This document shows, in pieces, positions 1 through 9,278 of a DNA stretch of 33,283 bases. The first letter of the stretch is position 1. Each line of letters opens with the position of its first letter. Position numbers and translations under genes: made by a program. Under the pieces are notes generated by a model that searched no databases, was not told the DNA's origin, and saw only the letters and a list, made by a program, of their open reading frames with translations. Location: the NCBI GenBank assembly GCA_031290155.1, contig JAITOB010000009.1, positions 1 to 33,283 of the forward strand, given 5' to 3'. This stretch comes from Endomicrobium sp. GTDB lineage: Bacteria; Elusimicrobiota; Endomicrobiia; Endomicrobiales; Endomicrobiaceae.

Positions 1-3
1 AAA

Positions 4-1203
4 ATGGGGAAAGAAAAGTTTGACAGAAGCAAACCACATGTTAATGTAGGGACGATAGGACATGTTGATCACGGGAAGACTACGCTTACAGCGGCAATAA
101 CGAAAGTGCTGGGAGATAAAGGCTTAGCGCAGTATATATCATACGATCAGGTAGCAAAAGCATCAGAATCGCAGGGCAGAAGAGATGATTCAAAGATAGT
201 AACGATAGCGGTAAGCCATGTAGAATATTCAACGGTAAAAAGGCATTATGCGCATATAGATTGTCCCGGGCATGCGGACTATGTAAAGAATATGATAACC
301 GGAGCAGCGCAGATGGACGGAGCGATTTTAGTGGTGAGCGCTTTAGACGGACCGATGCCACAGACAAGAGAGCATATACTGCTGGCAAGACAGGTAAACG
401 TGCCGTCGATAGTAGTATTTTTAAATAAATGCGATGTAGTAGAAGATAAAGAGTTATTAGATTTAGTGGAGATGGAAGTGAGAGATCTGTTGACGAAATA
501 TAATTTTCCCGGCGACAAGACGCCTATAATAAGAGGGAGCGCGCTTCAGGCTTTGGAAGGGAAGCAGGAAGGAGTAGACTCAATAATGAAGCTAATGGAT
601 GCGGTAGACGAAACTATTCCGCTGCCAACAAGAGACATAGACAAGCCGTTTTTGATGAGCGTAGAGGATGTATTTTCAATAACAGGAAGAGGGACGGTTG
701 CGACAGGGAGGGTAGAGAAAGGGAAAATAAAAGTAGGCGAGAATGTAGAAATAATAGGGATACAGGATACAAGGAAGTCCGTGGTAACAGGGATAGAAAT
801 GTTTAATAAACTGCTTGACGAAGCGCAGGCGGGAGACAATATAGGTATGCTGTTAAGAGGGGTAGAAAAGAATCAGGTAGAGAGAGGGCAGGTAATAGCA
901 GTGCCGGGAGCGATAAATCCGCACAAGAAGTTCAAAGGACAAGTGTACGTATTAACGAAAGAGGAAGGAGGAAGGCATACTCCATTTTTCAACGGATACA
1001 GGCCGCAGTTTTATTTTAGAACGACAGACGTTACCGGTATAGCGCATCTGCCTGAGGGAGTGGAAATGGTAATGCCCGGGGATAATATTACGATGGACAT
1101 AGAATTAATAATGCCTGTCGCTATGGAAAAGCAGCTGAGGTTTGCAATCAGAGAAGGCGGAAGAACAGTAGGTTCGGGCGTTGTTACCGAAATAATTGAA
1201 TAG
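4..1203 (+). CDS. tuf: Elongation factor Tu, with divergent switch I
   Basis: GTPase that delivers aminoacyl-tRNA to the ribosomal A site. The 399-residue length is normal. G1 GHVDHGKT is at residues 19-26, G3 DCPGH at 86-90 (catalytic His90 kept), G4 NKCD at 141-144 and G5 GSAL near 180. Domains 2 and 3 are complete and end in the usual [10 protein letters not shown] stretch. The odd part is residues 48-68: the family's PEE..RGITI effector segment is replaced by a loop about five residues longer that ends KIVTI. The Mg-binding Thr (Thr67) is kept. Arginine is written only as AGA/AGG by my reading, while the following ribosomal genes also use CGN. It sits upstream of rpsJ, the usual str/S10 junction. 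The EF-Tu identity is certain; whether it is a canonical or a divergent second copy is open. Confidence 0.97.
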   Translation: MGKEKFDRSKPHVNVGTIGHVDHGKTTLTAAITKVLGDKGLAQYISYDQVAKASESQGRRDDSKIVTIAVSHVEYSTVKRHYAHIDCPGHADYVKNMITGAAQMDGAILVVSALDGPMPQTREHILLARQVNVPSIVVFLNKCDVVEDKELLDLVEMEVRDLLTKYNFPGDKTPIIRGSALQALEGKQEGVDSIMKLMDAVDETIPLPTRDIDKPFLMSVEDVFSITGRGTVATGRVEKGKIKVGENVEIIGIQDTRKSVVTGIEMFNKLLDEAQAGDNIGMLLRGVEKNQVERGQVIAVPGAINPHKKFKGQVYVLTKEEGGRHTPFFNGYRPQFYFRTTDVTGIAHLPEGVEMVMPGDNITMDIELIMPVAMEKQLRFAIREGGRTVGSGVVTEIIE

Positions 1204-1339
1204 TAATTAAATGATTAGTATTTTTAGTTTATGATTTCTAATTGTTGTTGATGGCGAATTTCTAGACTCGTACAGTGTTTAAATTAAAAAATATTTCATT
1301 TTTAGTGAAAGAAATAAAAATAAAACGGGATTAAAATTT

Positions 1340-1666
1340 ATGGTAAATGAAGAAGTGGTATCGACTCAGCGGTTAAGAATTAAATTGCGAGCATATGATC
1401 ACAAAATGTTAGATGATTCGTTGGCGAAGATTGTGGAAACAGCAAGACGTACCGGTGCAGTTGTAACTGGTCCTGTGCTTTTGCCTACCAGCATAAGGAA
1501 ATATACAGTTAACAAATCTGTTCATACTGATAAAAAATCACGAGAACAATTTGAAATGAGGATTCACAAAAGATTGGTAGATATTCGTGAACCTTCATCA
1601 AAGACTGTGGAAGAACTTATGAAACTTGATTTGCCGGCAGGTGTTGATATTGAAATTAAGATGTGA
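1340..1666 (+). CDS. rpsJ: 30S ribosomal protein S10
   Basis: Small-subunit head protein, also the NusE partner in antitermination. The 108 residues match the family length plus a short N-terminal extension. The sequence [15 protein letters not shown] opens the conserved core, and [15 protein letters not shown] and [12 protein letters not shown] close it, both family hallmarks. A 135-base spacer separates it from tuf, longer than usual for this junction. The ATG follows a GGGA about 9 bases upstream that lies inside the motif AATAAAACGGGAT, which recurs before rplX. It is the first gene of the S10 operon. Confidence 0.97.
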   Translation: MVNEEVVSTQRLRIKLRAYDHKMLDDSLAKIVETARRTGAVVTGPVLLPTSIRKYTVNKSVHTDKKSREQFEMRIHKRLVDIREPSSKTVEELMKLDLPAGVDIEIKM

Positions 1667-1698
1667 TCTTTAAAAATATTGAATTGTAGAGAGAAAAT

Positions 1699-2370
1699 AT
1701 GCTAAAATCAATTATCGGAGAAAAAATAGGTATGACGCAGGTTTTTGACGACAGAGGCAATCTTGTTCCTGTAACGGTAGTAGAAGCCGGGCCTTGTGTA
1801 GTCGCAGGAATGCGTACAATTGAAAAGGACGGTTATTCTGCCGTTCAACTTGCTTTTGGGAAAATAAAAGACAAAAATCTTAACAAACCTCAAGCGGGAC
1901 TTTTTGATAAACATAATCTTCCGCCGAAAAAAAATATAAAAGAATTTAAAGTAGCTGACATATCCGAGTTTTCAGTGGGGCAGGAAATAAAAGTGGATGT
2001 ATTTAAAGCGGGCGATTATGTTGATGTTTCTGCCGTTACAAAAGGCAAAGGTTTTGCTGGAGTTATAAAAAGACATAATTTTGGTATGCAGCCTACTACT
2101 CACGGCCAATCCGACAGAACCCGCGCTAGAGGCTCAAGCGGCGGACAAGGACCTCAAAAAGTTTTAAAAGGTATGAAAATGTCTGGACATTTGGGTAATG
2201 AATATGTTACAATACAAAGATTACGCGTTATAAACGTTGATGTTGAAAAAAATATTTTGCTTATTAAAGGTTCTGTCCCTGCAGTTAAAACGGGAACATT
2301 ATTTATAAAAAATACGCTTAAAAAAGTTCCCGTAGTTCGGGAAATAAAAGTCAAGGCTAAGAAAAAATAA
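1699..2370 (+). CDS. rplC: 50S ribosomal protein L3
   Basis: Primary 23S rRNA-binding protein that reaches the peptidyl-transferase centre. The 223 residues are near the family norm. The N-terminus IIGEKIGMTQVFDDRGN is canonical, and the central loop THGQSDRTRARGSSGGQ followed by GMKMSGHLG carries the rRNA-binding extension, including the Gln that is methylated in many bacteria. The ATG follows a purine-rich AGAGAGAA. It lies between rpsJ and rplD as in a standard S10 operon. No defects seen. Confidence 0.97.
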   Translation: MLKSIIGEKIGMTQVFDDRGNLVPVTVVEAGPCVVAGMRTIEKDGYSAVQLAFGKIKDKNLNKPQAGLFDKHNLPPKKNIKEFKVADISEFSVGQEIKVDVFKAGDYVDVSAVTKGKGFAGVIKRHNFGMQPTTHGQSDRTRARGSSGGQGPQKVLKGMKMSGHLGNEYVTIQRLRVINVDVEKNILLIKGSVPAVKTGTLFIKNTLKKVPVVREIKVKAKKK

Positions 2371-2463
2371 AAAGCGAATATTAAAAATTGAACTTTGAAA
2401 TGTTCTTAAATTAATTTAAAACTTGTTTTGCAGTGTTGGAGTTAAAAGAATAGAAGAGAGAAA

Positions 2464-3087
2464 ATGGAAACAATAGTTTATGATGCGAATGGGCAGGAAA
2501 AAGGGAAGATAAATATCCCTGTTTTTTTTGGTGGAGAAGTATCCAGTATACTTTTACATGAAATTACAACTGCATACTTAAACAATCAAAGAGCCGGCAC
2601 GCACAAAACAAAAACAAGAGGCGAAGTATCTTTTTCGGGAGCAAAACCCTGGAAACAGAAAGGCACTGGTAATGCCCGCGCGGGACAGAGAAATTCTCCG
2701 TTGTGGAGAAAAGGCGGCATTATTTTTGGACCGCAGCCTAGAGATTATTACACAAAAATATCTAAACAGAAAAAAAGAATTTCTTTAAGTATGGCGTTTT
2801 CCGCACAATTTCAAAACGGTAATATAATTATTGTCGATTCAGTAAAAATAGACGAAGCTAAAACAAAAAAAGTTTCAGAGTTAATAAAAAATCTTAAAGT
2901 GGAAGATAAGAAAGTTGTTTTCTTAATTCCTAACGATACAAATTTTAAAATTGCAGCAAGAAATATAAAAAATATTGTTGTTGAAAACATTAAAAATATT
3001 AATACATATCGAGTTCTTTGGGCGGATAAATTGATTATTACGCCTGAAGTTATTGATTTAATGAAAGAAAGACAAATCAAAAGTTAA
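2464..3087 (+). CDS. rplD: 50S ribosomal protein L4
   Basis: Large-subunit protein lining the exit tunnel; in some bacteria it also represses its own operon. The 207 residues are typical. The tunnel loop is recognisable from RAGTHKTKTRGEVSFSGAKP through KQKGTGNARAG to the PLWRKGGIIFGPQPRDY block. The C-terminal Rossmann-like part is AT-biased (rich in K, I and N) but uninterrupted. The start ATG follows AGAAGAGAG about 4-8 bases upstream. A 93-base spacer precedes it. Confidence 0.96.
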   Translation: METIVYDANGQEKGKINIPVFFGGEVSSILLHEITTAYLNNQRAGTHKTKTRGEVSFSGAKPWKQKGTGNARAGQRNSPLWRKGGIIFGPQPRDYYTKISKQKKRISLSMAFSAQFQNGNIIIVDSVKIDEAKTKKVSELIKNLKVEDKKVVFLIPNDTNFKIAARNIKNIVVENIKNINTYRVLWADKLIITPEVIDLMKERQIKS

Positions 3088-3119
3088 GATAGATTGTCTT
3101 CTATTATTTGGGAAATAAA

Positions 3120-3407
3120 ATGAATATCAGAAATGTTATTAAGAGGCCTATTGTAACGGAAAAAGCGGCAATTTTGAAAGAGAAAAACAATAAATATACC
3201 TTTGTAGTAGATAAAGATGCAAATAAATTTCAAATAAAACAGGCTGTTGAAACTTTATTTAAAGTAAAAGTTGAAAGTGTTCATACTTCAAATTATTTAG
3301 GAAAAAGCAAAAAAATGGGTATACATTCCGGCTACAGAAGCGATTGGAAGAAAGCGATAATCAAACTTGCCGCAGGACAAGAAATTCAAATGGTCGATGA
3401 AGCCTGA
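3120..3407 (+). CDS. rplW: 50S ribosomal protein L23
   Basis: Large-subunit protein at the tunnel exit, docking site for trigger factor and SRP. It begins MNIRNVIKRPIVTEKAA, the canonical L23 start, and gives 95 residues. I prefer ATG 3120 to an in-frame TTG at 3108 because TTGGGA just upstream serves as the ribosome binding site and the family begins close to this Met. The core YTFVVDKDANKFQIKQAVE and SVHTSNYLGKSKKMG match the family. It follows rplD closely; a 127-base spacer precedes rplB. Confidence 0.96.
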   Translation: MNIRNVIKRPIVTEKAAILKEKNNKYTFVVDKDANKFQIKQAVETLFKVKVESVHTSNYLGKSKKMGIHSGYRSDWKKAIIKLAAGQEIQMVDEA

Positions 3408-3534
3408 CTTTAGGCTTAATAAAATAGTAAATATAAATATCTTTTTTGATTATGAGAAAAGTAATTTTACTGTAAGAAGTAACTATGGGTATAAAAATTA
3501 GTAAGTTTACATTGCCCGATAATAGGAAAAAGTA

Positions 3535-4380
3535 ATGCCGATTAAAACATTTAAGCCTTATACGCAATCAAGAAGACAAATGTCAGTCTCTATTTTTTCA
3601 GATATTACGAAAAAATCCCCTGAAAAATCTCTTATAAAAATAGTAAAGAAAAACGGGGGGCGTAATAATACTGGACAAGTAATGGTTCGTTTTAGAGGCG
3701 GAGGTCATAAAAGATTTTACAGGATTATTGATTTCAAGAGGGATAAATTTAACATACCTGCAGAAGTGATATCAATAGAATACGATCCTAACCGTTCAAG
3801 CAGAATTGCGCTTCTGCAGTATAAAGATGGCGAAAGAAGATATATAATTCAACCTGTAGGTGTAAAGGTTGGAGATTTCCTTATGTCCGGTCCGGATGCC
3901 GAGATAAAACCAGGAAATGCTCTTCCTCTTGTAAGTATACCTGTGGGTACTTTCATACATAACTTAGAGTTTATGAAAGGTAAAGGCGGGCAGCTTGTTC
4001 GCTCAGCCGGGGCAGTAGCGCAGCTTCTTGCCAAAGAAGATGATTATGCTCATATTAAAATGCCTTCAGGAGAAATAAGACTTATACAGGTAAAATGTTA
4101 TGCAACAATTGGACAAGTTGGAAATTTAGATCATGAAAATATTGTAATAGGTTCTGCAGGAAGAAACCGCCATATTGGAAGAAAGCCTCATGTACGCGGA
4201 ACCGCAATGAATTCTGTTGATCATCCGCATGGAGGAGGCAGAGGCAGATCTAAAGGGAATAATCAGCCAAGAAGTCCTTGGAATCAGCCTGCTAAAGGGT
4301 TCAAGACAAGGCCTAAAAAAATATGGGATTGGGTAATAGTGAGCCATCGTAATAAAGATAGGACGCATTCGCATTATTAG
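3535..4380 (+). CDS. rplB: 50S ribosomal protein L2
   Basis: Large-subunit protein needed for subunit joining and peptidyl transfer. The 281 residues are full length. The first OB-like domain includes [17 protein letters not shown]. The SH3-like domain contains MPSGEIRLI, and the C-terminal block has [21 protein letters not shown] with the conserved His residues near position 230. The ATG follows AGGAAA. It is the fifth gene of the S10 operon, with no defects seen. Confidence 0.97.
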   Translation: MPIKTFKPYTQSRRQMSVSIFSDITKKSPEKSLIKIVKKNGGRNNTGQVMVRFRGGGHKRFYRIIDFKRDKFNIPAEVISIEYDPNRSSRIALLQYKDGERRYIIQPVGVKVGDFLMSGPDAEIKPGNALPLVSIPVGTFIHNLEFMKGKGGQLVRSAGAVAQLLAKEDDYAHIKMPSGEIRLIQVKCYATIGQVGNLDHENIVIGSAGRNRHIGRKPHVRGTAMNSVDHPHGGGRGRSKGNNQPRSPWNQPAKGFKTRPKKIWDWVIVSHRNKDRTHSHY

Positions 4381-4401
4381 ATTGATTTAAGGGGAAAATA
4401 G

Positions 4402-4686
4402 ATGAGTCGTTCAACAAAAAAAAAGCCTTATATAGATGGGAAACTTTTGAAAAAATTGCAAAAGCTTAATGAAACTGGTGATAAAAAAGTTATTAAAACT
4501 TGGGCTAGAGCAAGCGTAGTAACCCCGGAATTTGTCGGACATACAATAGCAATACATAATGGTAAAAAGTTTCTCCCGATATTTATATCGGAGCAGATGG
4601 TAGGTCACAAGTTAGGAGAGTTTGCTCCTACTAGGACTTTTAAAGGTCATGGCGGTATGACAAGGCAAGAGACATCTCTTACATAA
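4402..4686 (+). CDS. rpsS: 30S ribosomal protein S19
   Basis: Small-subunit head protein contacting S13 and the A-site region. The 94 residues are typical. It begins [18 protein letters not shown], and the C-terminal block [16 protein letters not shown] is diagnostic. A strong AAGGGG ribosome binding site lies 8 bases before the ATG and 21 bases after the rplB stop. Intact and in the standard place between rplB and rplV. Confidence 0.97.
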   Translation: MSRSTKKKPYIDGKLLKKLQKLNETGDKKVIKTWARASVVTPEFVGHTIAIHNGKKFLPIFISEQMVGHKLGEFAPTRTFKGHGGMTRQETSLT

Positions 4687-4762
4687 GAAAAAAGTCTTAT
4701 TAGGTTATTTTTATAAGCTTTAATTTAATCAATAACTGGCGGTGGAAAAAAAGGATATTAAG

Positions 4763-5194
4763 ATGGAAGCAAAAGCAACAGCAAAATTTGTTAGATATAC
4801 TCCAAGAAAAGTGAATCAGATTCTTGCGCTTATCAGAAACAAGCAGGTTGAGAAAGCTCTTGAAGTTCTTTCTTTTCTTCCAAAATCTGCTGCAACGCTT
4901 GTTGAAAAAGTTTTAAAAAGCTCCGCTGCAAATGCAGGAAAAATTAAAAATTATTCAACACTTAAAGTTAAGGAAGCATGGGTGGGAAACGGACCTATAT
5001 TAAAGAGAATGAGACCGGGACCTATGGGAAGAAGTATGCCCATAAAAAAAAGAACGGCCCATCTTGCTATAATTGTTACAGATATCGGGATATCGAAAGA
5101 AAAGAGAAATAAGAAAGCACTTAAAAATGAAATAAAAACAGAAACAAAAAATAATATAAAAAAATTTTTAGGAAAGGTAAAAAATGGGTCATAA
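4763..5194 (+). CDS. rplV: 50S ribosomal protein L22
   Basis: Tunnel-wall protein. From ATG 4763 it has 143 residues; an in-frame GTG at 4742 would add seven residues but lacks a good ribosome binding site, whereas AAGGAT sits 7 bases before ATG 4763. The domain runs from KFVRYTPRKVNQILALIRNK to RMRPGPMGRSMPIKKRTAHL, the beta-hairpin that reaches into the exit tunnel. A lysine- and asparagine-rich tail of about 25 residues extends past the usual end. Its last 11 bases overlap rpsC. Confidence 0.95.
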   Translation: MEAKATAKFVRYTPRKVNQILALIRNKQVEKALEVLSFLPKSAATLVEKVLKSSAANAGKIKNYSTLKVKEAWVGNGPILKRMRPGPMGRSMPIKKRTAHLAIIVTDIGISKEKRNKKALKNEIKTETKNNIKKFLGKVKNGS

Positions 5195-5879
5195 AGTACA
5201 TCCCAAAAGTGTAAGATTAGGGTATATCAAAGACTGGGAATCTAAATGGTTTAATTTAAAAGAAATGCCTGATTTTATAGAAGAGGACTATCGTATAAGA
5301 GTTTATTTGAAAAATAAACTTAAATTAGCTTCTGTTTCAAAAATTGGTATTGAAAGACCTGGTAAATATTTGCGTGTAAATGTTTATACGTCTCGTCCGG
5401 GAATTGTAATAGGAAAAGGCGGACAAAGCATTGAAAATTTAAGAAAAGAACTTGAAACAATAACGTCAAAAAAAACTTTTGTAAACGTTACGGAAATTAA
5501 AAAACCTGAACTTGACGCTCAGCTTGCTGCTGAAAGTATTGCATTCCAGCTGGAAAAACAAATTGCCTTTAGAAGAGTAATGAAGAAAGCAATAGAAAAA
5601 GCAATGATATCAGGAGCGCAGGGAATAAAAGTTATGGTTTCAGGCAGACTTGGCGGAGCTGAGATTGCAAGAACTGAATGGCTTAAAGAAGGAAGAGTTC
5701 CTTTGCAGACTTTCAGAGCAGATATAGATTACGGTTTTACGGAAGCGTGTACGACTATGGGCCAGATAGGAGTAAAAGTCTGGATATTTAAAAAAGAACT
5801 TTTTAAAAAAACAGCAAAAGAGTTGCTCAAAGAAACAAAGCTTATAGATGCTTCAGCTATAGCGGCAGAACAAAAATAA
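5184..5879 (+). CDS. rpsC: 30S ribosomal protein S3
   Basis: Small-subunit protein at the mRNA entry channel. The 231 residues include the N-terminal MGHKVHPKSVRLGYIKDW, the KH domain with the loop VIGKGGQSIENLRKELE near residues 74-91, and the C-terminal domain with VSGRLGGAEIARTEW. The start codon overlaps the end of rplV, and GGAAAGG upstream of it lies inside rplV, so translation is probably coupled. Intact. Confidence 0.97.
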   Translation: MGHKVHPKSVRLGYIKDWESKWFNLKEMPDFIEEDYRIRVYLKNKLKLASVSKIGIERPGKYLRVNVYTSRPGIVIGKGGQSIENLRKELETITSKKTFVNVTEIKKPELDAQLAAESIAFQLEKQIAFRRVMKKAIEKAMISGAQGIKVMVSGRLGGAEIARTEWLKEGRVPLQTFRADIDYGFTEACTTMGQIGVKVWIFKKELFKKTAKELLKETKLIDASAIAAEQK

Positions 5880-5931
5880 AAACAAGAAGAATCTAAACAA
5901 CTAAAATATAGATAGAGGATATTTAAATACT

Positions 5932-6345
5932 ATGTTAATGCCCAAAAGAGTTAAATATAGAAAAACGCACAGAGGAAGAATGAAAGGTAAAGCTAAAGGA
6001 GGAACATATTTAGCTTTTGGCAAATATGGTCTGCAGGCTCTTGAACCCGTATGGATAAACAGTAATCAAATAGAAGCTGCTCGTGTAACTCTGACAAGAT
6101 TTACAAAAAAAGGCGGAAAAGTTTGGATTAGGATATTTCCTGATAAACCGGTTACAAAGAAGCCCGCTGAAACGAGAATGGGCAAAGGTAAAGGCGATCT
6201 GCAGTTTTGGGTTGCTGTAGTAAAACCCGGAAGAGTAATGTTTGAAATGGAGGGTATTCCGGAAATTGAAGCAAAGAAAGCCCTGACTCTTGCTTCAAAT
6301 AAGCTCCCCATACATACAAAAATTTTAGTAAGAGCTGATAATTGA
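5932..6345 (+). CDS. rplP: 50S ribosomal protein L16
   Basis: Protein at the A-site tRNA elbow of the large subunit. The 137 residues begin [19 protein letters not shown], the canonical L16 start; both Met1 and Met3 are possible starts and the AGAGGA upstream is far (about 13 bases) from the first. The loop [16 protein letters not shown] and the sequence [11 protein letters not shown] match the family. It is followed 7 bases later by rpmC. Confidence 0.97.
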   Translation: MLMPKRVKYRKTHRGRMKGKAKGGTYLAFGKYGLQALEPVWINSNQIEAARVTLTRFTKKGGKVWIRIFPDKPVTKKPAETRMGKGKGDLQFWVAVVKPGRVMFEMEGIPEIEAKKALTLASNKLPIHTKILVRADN

Positions 6346-6352
6346 GGGTAAG

Positions 6353-6601
6353 ATGAAAAGTAAAAATTGGAATGAAATAAAAAATATGTCTGATGTTGAG
6401 CTCAGTGTAAAGCTTATTGATTTACAAGACAGGATTTTTAAATTAAAATTTCGTCATTCAACATCTCCTGTAAAAAATCCTCTTGAAATAAGGTATATAA
6501 GAAGAAACATAGCAAGAATTAAAACGCTTATTACTCAAAAAAAGAGGCTGAAGAAATATAAAATAATAGGAAGGAACAATGTCAGAACGTGGAAAGCGTA
6601 A
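6353..6601 (+). CDS. rpmC: 50S ribosomal protein L29
   Basis: Small helical-hairpin protein by the tunnel exit. The 82 residues are slightly longer than the usual 60-70. The conserved helices read MSDVELSVKLIDLQDRIFKL and RYIRRNIARIKTLI, and an extra basic tail replaces the usual end. GAGGG lies about 5 bases before the ATG. The tail overlaps the start of rpsQ by 23 bases, which suggests coupled translation. Confidence 0.93.
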   Translation: MKSKNWNEIKNMSDVELSVKLIDLQDRIFKLKFRHSTSPVKNPLEIRYIRRNIARIKTLITQKKRLKKYKIIGRNNVRTWKA

Positions 6602-6842
6602 ATGCCGTATAGGCGTAGTTATAAGTGATAAGAGCGAAAAAACAAGATATGTTTCTGTTGAGAGGACTTATCGTCATTCTTTGTATGACCGGGTGCTTCG
6701 CAGTAAAGATAAATTTGCTGTCCATGACGAAAAAAATATTTCTCATCTAGGGGATAAAGTTAAAATAATGGAATCAAGACCATTATCAAAAACAAAGAAG
6801 TGGGTGTTGGTTGAAATTGTAAACAAAATATCAGAAGTTTAA
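6579..6842 (+). CDS. rpsQ: 30S ribosomal protein S17
   Basis: Primary 16S rRNA-binding OB-fold protein. The 87 residues include [20 protein letters not shown] at the start and the diagnostic [19 protein letters not shown] and [18 protein letters not shown]. The start lies inside the end of rpmC, with AAGGAA 4 bases upstream of the ATG. It completes the S10 operon before the spc genes. Confidence 0.96.
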   Translation: MSERGKRKCRIGVVISDKSEKTRYVSVERTYRHSLYDRVLRSKDKFAVHDEKNISHLGDKVKIMESRPLSKTKKWVLVEIVNKISEV

Positions 6843-6868
6843 AAATAAGTTTATCTAAGGATATCGGA

Positions 6869-7237
6869 ATGATTCAAGAAAGGACTATTTTGAATGTCGC
6901 AGATAATTCAGGAGCAAAAAAAATTCGTTGCTTTAGAGTTACAAAAGGTTTAAAACGCCGTTATGCCAGCATAGGGGATGTAATCCATGCGTCGGTTCAG
7001 GACGTATTGCCGCATGCAAGTATTAAAAAAGGTGACGTTGTTAAAGCTGTAGTGGTGCGCACCGTGAAAGAAATCAGACGTAAAGATGGAACATATATTA
7101 AGTTTGACGACAATGCAGCTGTCATTATAAATGACGAAGGAGAACCAAAAGGAACTCGTATTTTCGGGCCAGTTGCAAGAGAATTGAGAGAGAATAATTA
7201 CCTTAAAATAATATCTTTAGCGCCGGAAGTAATATAA
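6869..7237 (+). CDS. rplN: 50S ribosomal protein L14
   Basis: Large-subunit interface protein, docking site of the silencing factor RsfS. The 122 residues are exactly the family length. The sequence [19 protein letters not shown] opens it, and the end carries [22 protein letters not shown] lies before the ATG. It is the first spc-operon gene; a 119-base spacer follows, longer than the usual few bases before rplX. Confidence 0.97.
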   Translation: MIQERTILNVADNSGAKKIRCFRVTKGLKRRYASIGDVIHASVQDVLPHASIKKGDVVKAVVVRTVKEIRRKDGTYIKFDDNAAVIINDEGEPKGTRIFGPVARELRENNYLKIISLAPEVI

Positions 7238-7356
7238 TAAATTAAGAATTTTTAGTTAATAGTATGGTTTTTGTATATCTTATAAATTATAAAACGGTGC
7301 GTTAGTCTGAGTAAAATGCGGTTTAAGGTAAAAAATAAAACGGGATATATTATAAA

Positions 7357-7668
7357 ATGTTGAAAATTAAAAAAAAAGACAAAGTATTAGTTTTATCTGG
7401 GAAAGACAAAGGAAAGAAAGGTGAAGTTCTCGACATTTTTCCTGATAAAGGCAAAGTTGTTGTTGCAAAAATAAATTTAGTAAAAAAACATACTAAGCCT
7501 ACACAAAAAGATCCTGGGGGGATTCGTGAGAAAGAATCGCCTATTGCCGTGAGCAAAGTTATGCTTGTATGTCCTAAATGTAGCCAGGCTTCAAGACCTA
7601 AATTTGACAAACTTTCAGATGGTAAAAAAATAAGAATATGCCGTAGATGCGGAGAAATGATAATTTAA
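7357..7668 (+). CDS. rplX: 50S ribosomal protein L24
   Basis: Assembly initiator of the large subunit. The 103 residues carry the KOW motif in VLVLSGKDKGKKGEVLDIFP near the N-terminus. The C-terminal half has two Cys pairs, CPKC and CRRC, in the arrangement of zinc-ribbon-like L24 proteins seen in many bacteria. The ATG follows the motif AATAAAACGGGAT, whose GGGA may be its ribosome binding site. It is followed by an unusually long spacer of 322 bases before rplE. Confidence 0.95.
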   Translation: MLKIKKKDKVLVLSGKDKGKKGEVLDIFPDKGKVVVAKINLVKKHTKPTQKDPGGIREKESPIAVSKVMLVCPKCSQASRPKFDKLSDGKKIRICRRCGEMII

Positions 7669-7990
7669 CAAAAAAATAAAGAAAAAATAGGTTATATAAA
7701 AAGCAGCAAAATTTATGTGGTGGTAATTTGAAAAGCAAAGATGATATTTTTTATTAATTGGAAGAGAAGCGAGCGGGATTTCGTCATTGTTAAGAGGGAT
7801 GATTAAGTTCGGAATATTCGTATTGTTTAGTGCAGCTTCGCCGGATTTTATTTGATGTATTTTAAATTATTTTTTTTGTTGTAAACGATGTTTCTTCAAA
7901 TGTAAAGTAGTTTTGGCAAGCATCAAATAATTGTAGAGTTGAATAGAACAATAAATGTTAATTAACATTGAAGCAATAAAGGAAAGAATA
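7669..7990 (+). other. Long spacer between rplX and rplE
   Basis: These 322 bases separate two genes that are usually a few bases apart. I see no convincing coding frame, no strong promoter pair and no clear terminator. The last part (7955-7990) could be read as an in-frame N-terminal extension of rplE, but the good ribosome binding site lies at its end. It looks like neutral or decayed sequence inside the spc operon. Confidence 0.4.
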
Positions 7991-8560
7991 ATGAATCAAC
8001 CTCGTTTAAAAGAATTTTACAAAAAAAATGTGGCAGTTGAACTAAAAAAACAGTTCAACTTTAAAAATGTACATCAAATCCCAAAACTTACAAAAATTGT
8101 TGTAAATATAGGTTTGAGCGAAGCAAAAGAAAATATTAAAGTTTTGGATATTGCAACTGCAGAACTTGCGACTATTACCGGACAAAAGCCTTTGGTTTGT
8201 CGTGCAAAACAGTCGGTTTCAAACTTTAAAATACGACAAGGAATGCCTATAGGTATTAAAGTTACGCTCAGGGGTGCTATTATGTATGAGTTTTTAGACA
8301 GACTTATTAATATGGCAATACCGCGTGTAAAAGATTTCAGAGGTATTGAATCTAATGGTTTTGACGGGTGGGGTAATTTTAATTTAGGTATTACCGAACA
8401 GTATATTTTCCCAGAAATAAATGTTGAAAAATCAGATAAAACAAGAGGAATGAATATTACTATAGTAACTACAGCGGACAAAGATGAACATGCTAAAACA
8501 TTACTGGAATCCCTCGGTATGCCGTTTAAAAAAAAGATAATGGATACAAGCAACAAATAA
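7991..8560 (+). CDS. rplE: 50S ribosomal protein L5
   Basis: Binds 5S rRNA and contacts the P-site tRNA. I choose ATG 7991 (189 residues) because AAGGAAAG lies 5-12 bases upstream and [14 protein letters not shown] aligns with the family start; an earlier in-frame ATG at 7955 has no ribosome binding site. The motifs [38 protein letters not shown] and the end [19 protein letters not shown] are typical of L5. Confidence 0.95.
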   Translation: MNQPRLKEFYKKNVAVELKKQFNFKNVHQIPKLTKIVVNIGLSEAKENIKVLDIATAELATITGQKPLVCRAKQSVSNFKIRQGMPIGIKVTLRGAIMYEFLDRLINMAIPRVKDFRGIESNGFDGWGNFNLGITEQYIFPEINVEKSDKTRGMNITIVTTADKDEHAKTLLESLGMPFKKKIMDTSNK

Positions 8561-8578
8561 AGTAAAGGATATTTTTCT

Positions 8579-8764
8579 ATGGCAACAACTTCAGCAGAAG
8601 CAAAAATGCGCAAACCTCAGAAATTTGCAACACGGTACAGAAACAGATGCCGTATCTGTGGGCGGCCCCGTGGTTTTTACAGAGATTTTGGATTATGTAG
8701 GATATGTTTACGAAAGTTAGCGCATAACGGTGAAATACCAGGCGTTACAAAATCAAGCTGGTAA
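8579..8764 (+). CDS. rpsN: 30S ribosomal protein S14, zinc type
   Basis: Small-subunit head protein. The 61-residue length marks the short zinc-binding form. The two Cys pairs CRICG and CRICL, separated by [11 protein letters not shown], form the zinc site, and the tail [18 protein letters not shown] is diagnostic. AAAGGA lies about 9 bases before the ATG. It is placed between rplE and rpsH as normal. Confidence 0.97.
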   Translation: MATTSAEAKMRKPQKFATRYRNRCRICGRPRGFYRDFGLCRICLRKLAHNGEIPGVTKSSW

Positions 8765-8787
8765 AAATTTAAAAAGAGGTTGGTTGA

Positions 8788-9183
8788 ATGATTACAGATC
8801 CAATATCAGATATGTTTGCACGCATTCGTAATGCAAATGTAAAATTACACGAAAAAGTTGATATTCCGTCTTCAAAGCCTAAAGTAGAAATTGCAAAGCT
8901 TTTAAAAGAAGAAGGATATATCGTAAATTACAAAAATGTTGAAGATCATAAGCAAGGAGTTTTAAGGATTTATCTTAAATACACAACTGGTGGAAAAGCA
9001 GTTCTTCAGGGAATAAAGAGAGTTTCAAAATCAAGCTTAAGAATATACAAAGGTTATGCAAATATGCCTAAAACTGTTGGCGGATTAGGTGTTACTATCG
9101 TTTCTACGTCTAAAGGCTTAATGACTGACAGGCAGGCAAGAAAAAATAAAATCGGCGGAGAAGTACTAGGGTGTATTTGGTAA
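8788..9183 (+). CDS. rpsH: 30S ribosomal protein S8
   Basis: Primary 16S binder and, in E. coli, the spc-operon repressor. The 131 residues begin MITDPISDMFARIRNAN. The C-terminal motifs VGGLGVTIVSTSKGLMTD and ARKNKIGGEVLGCIW are canonical. AGAGG precedes the ATG. Intact. Confidence 0.97.
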   Translation: MITDPISDMFARIRNANVKLHEKVDIPSSKPKVEIAKLLKEEGYIVNYKNVEDHKQGVLRIYLKYTTGGKAVLQGIKRVSKSSLRIYKGYANMPKTVGGLGVTIVSTSKGLMTDRQARKNKIGGEVLGCIW

Positions 9184-9278
9184 TTTTTCTGAAAAATAGG
9201 GAAATATAAATCTTTACATACGTTTTAATTTGCTGGGTATAATGATGATTATTAAAAATTTATATTGAGGTTCGAACA

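Noticed and set aside
3400-3417. AAGCCT/AGGCTT hairpin at the rplW stop
   Set aside because: Only a 6-bp stem with no T tract; too weak to call a terminator inside an operon.
8074-8613. 179-codon open frame on the minus strand opposite rplE
   Set aside because: It is a shadow of the intact rplE/rpsN frames, has no family motifs and no ribosome binding site.
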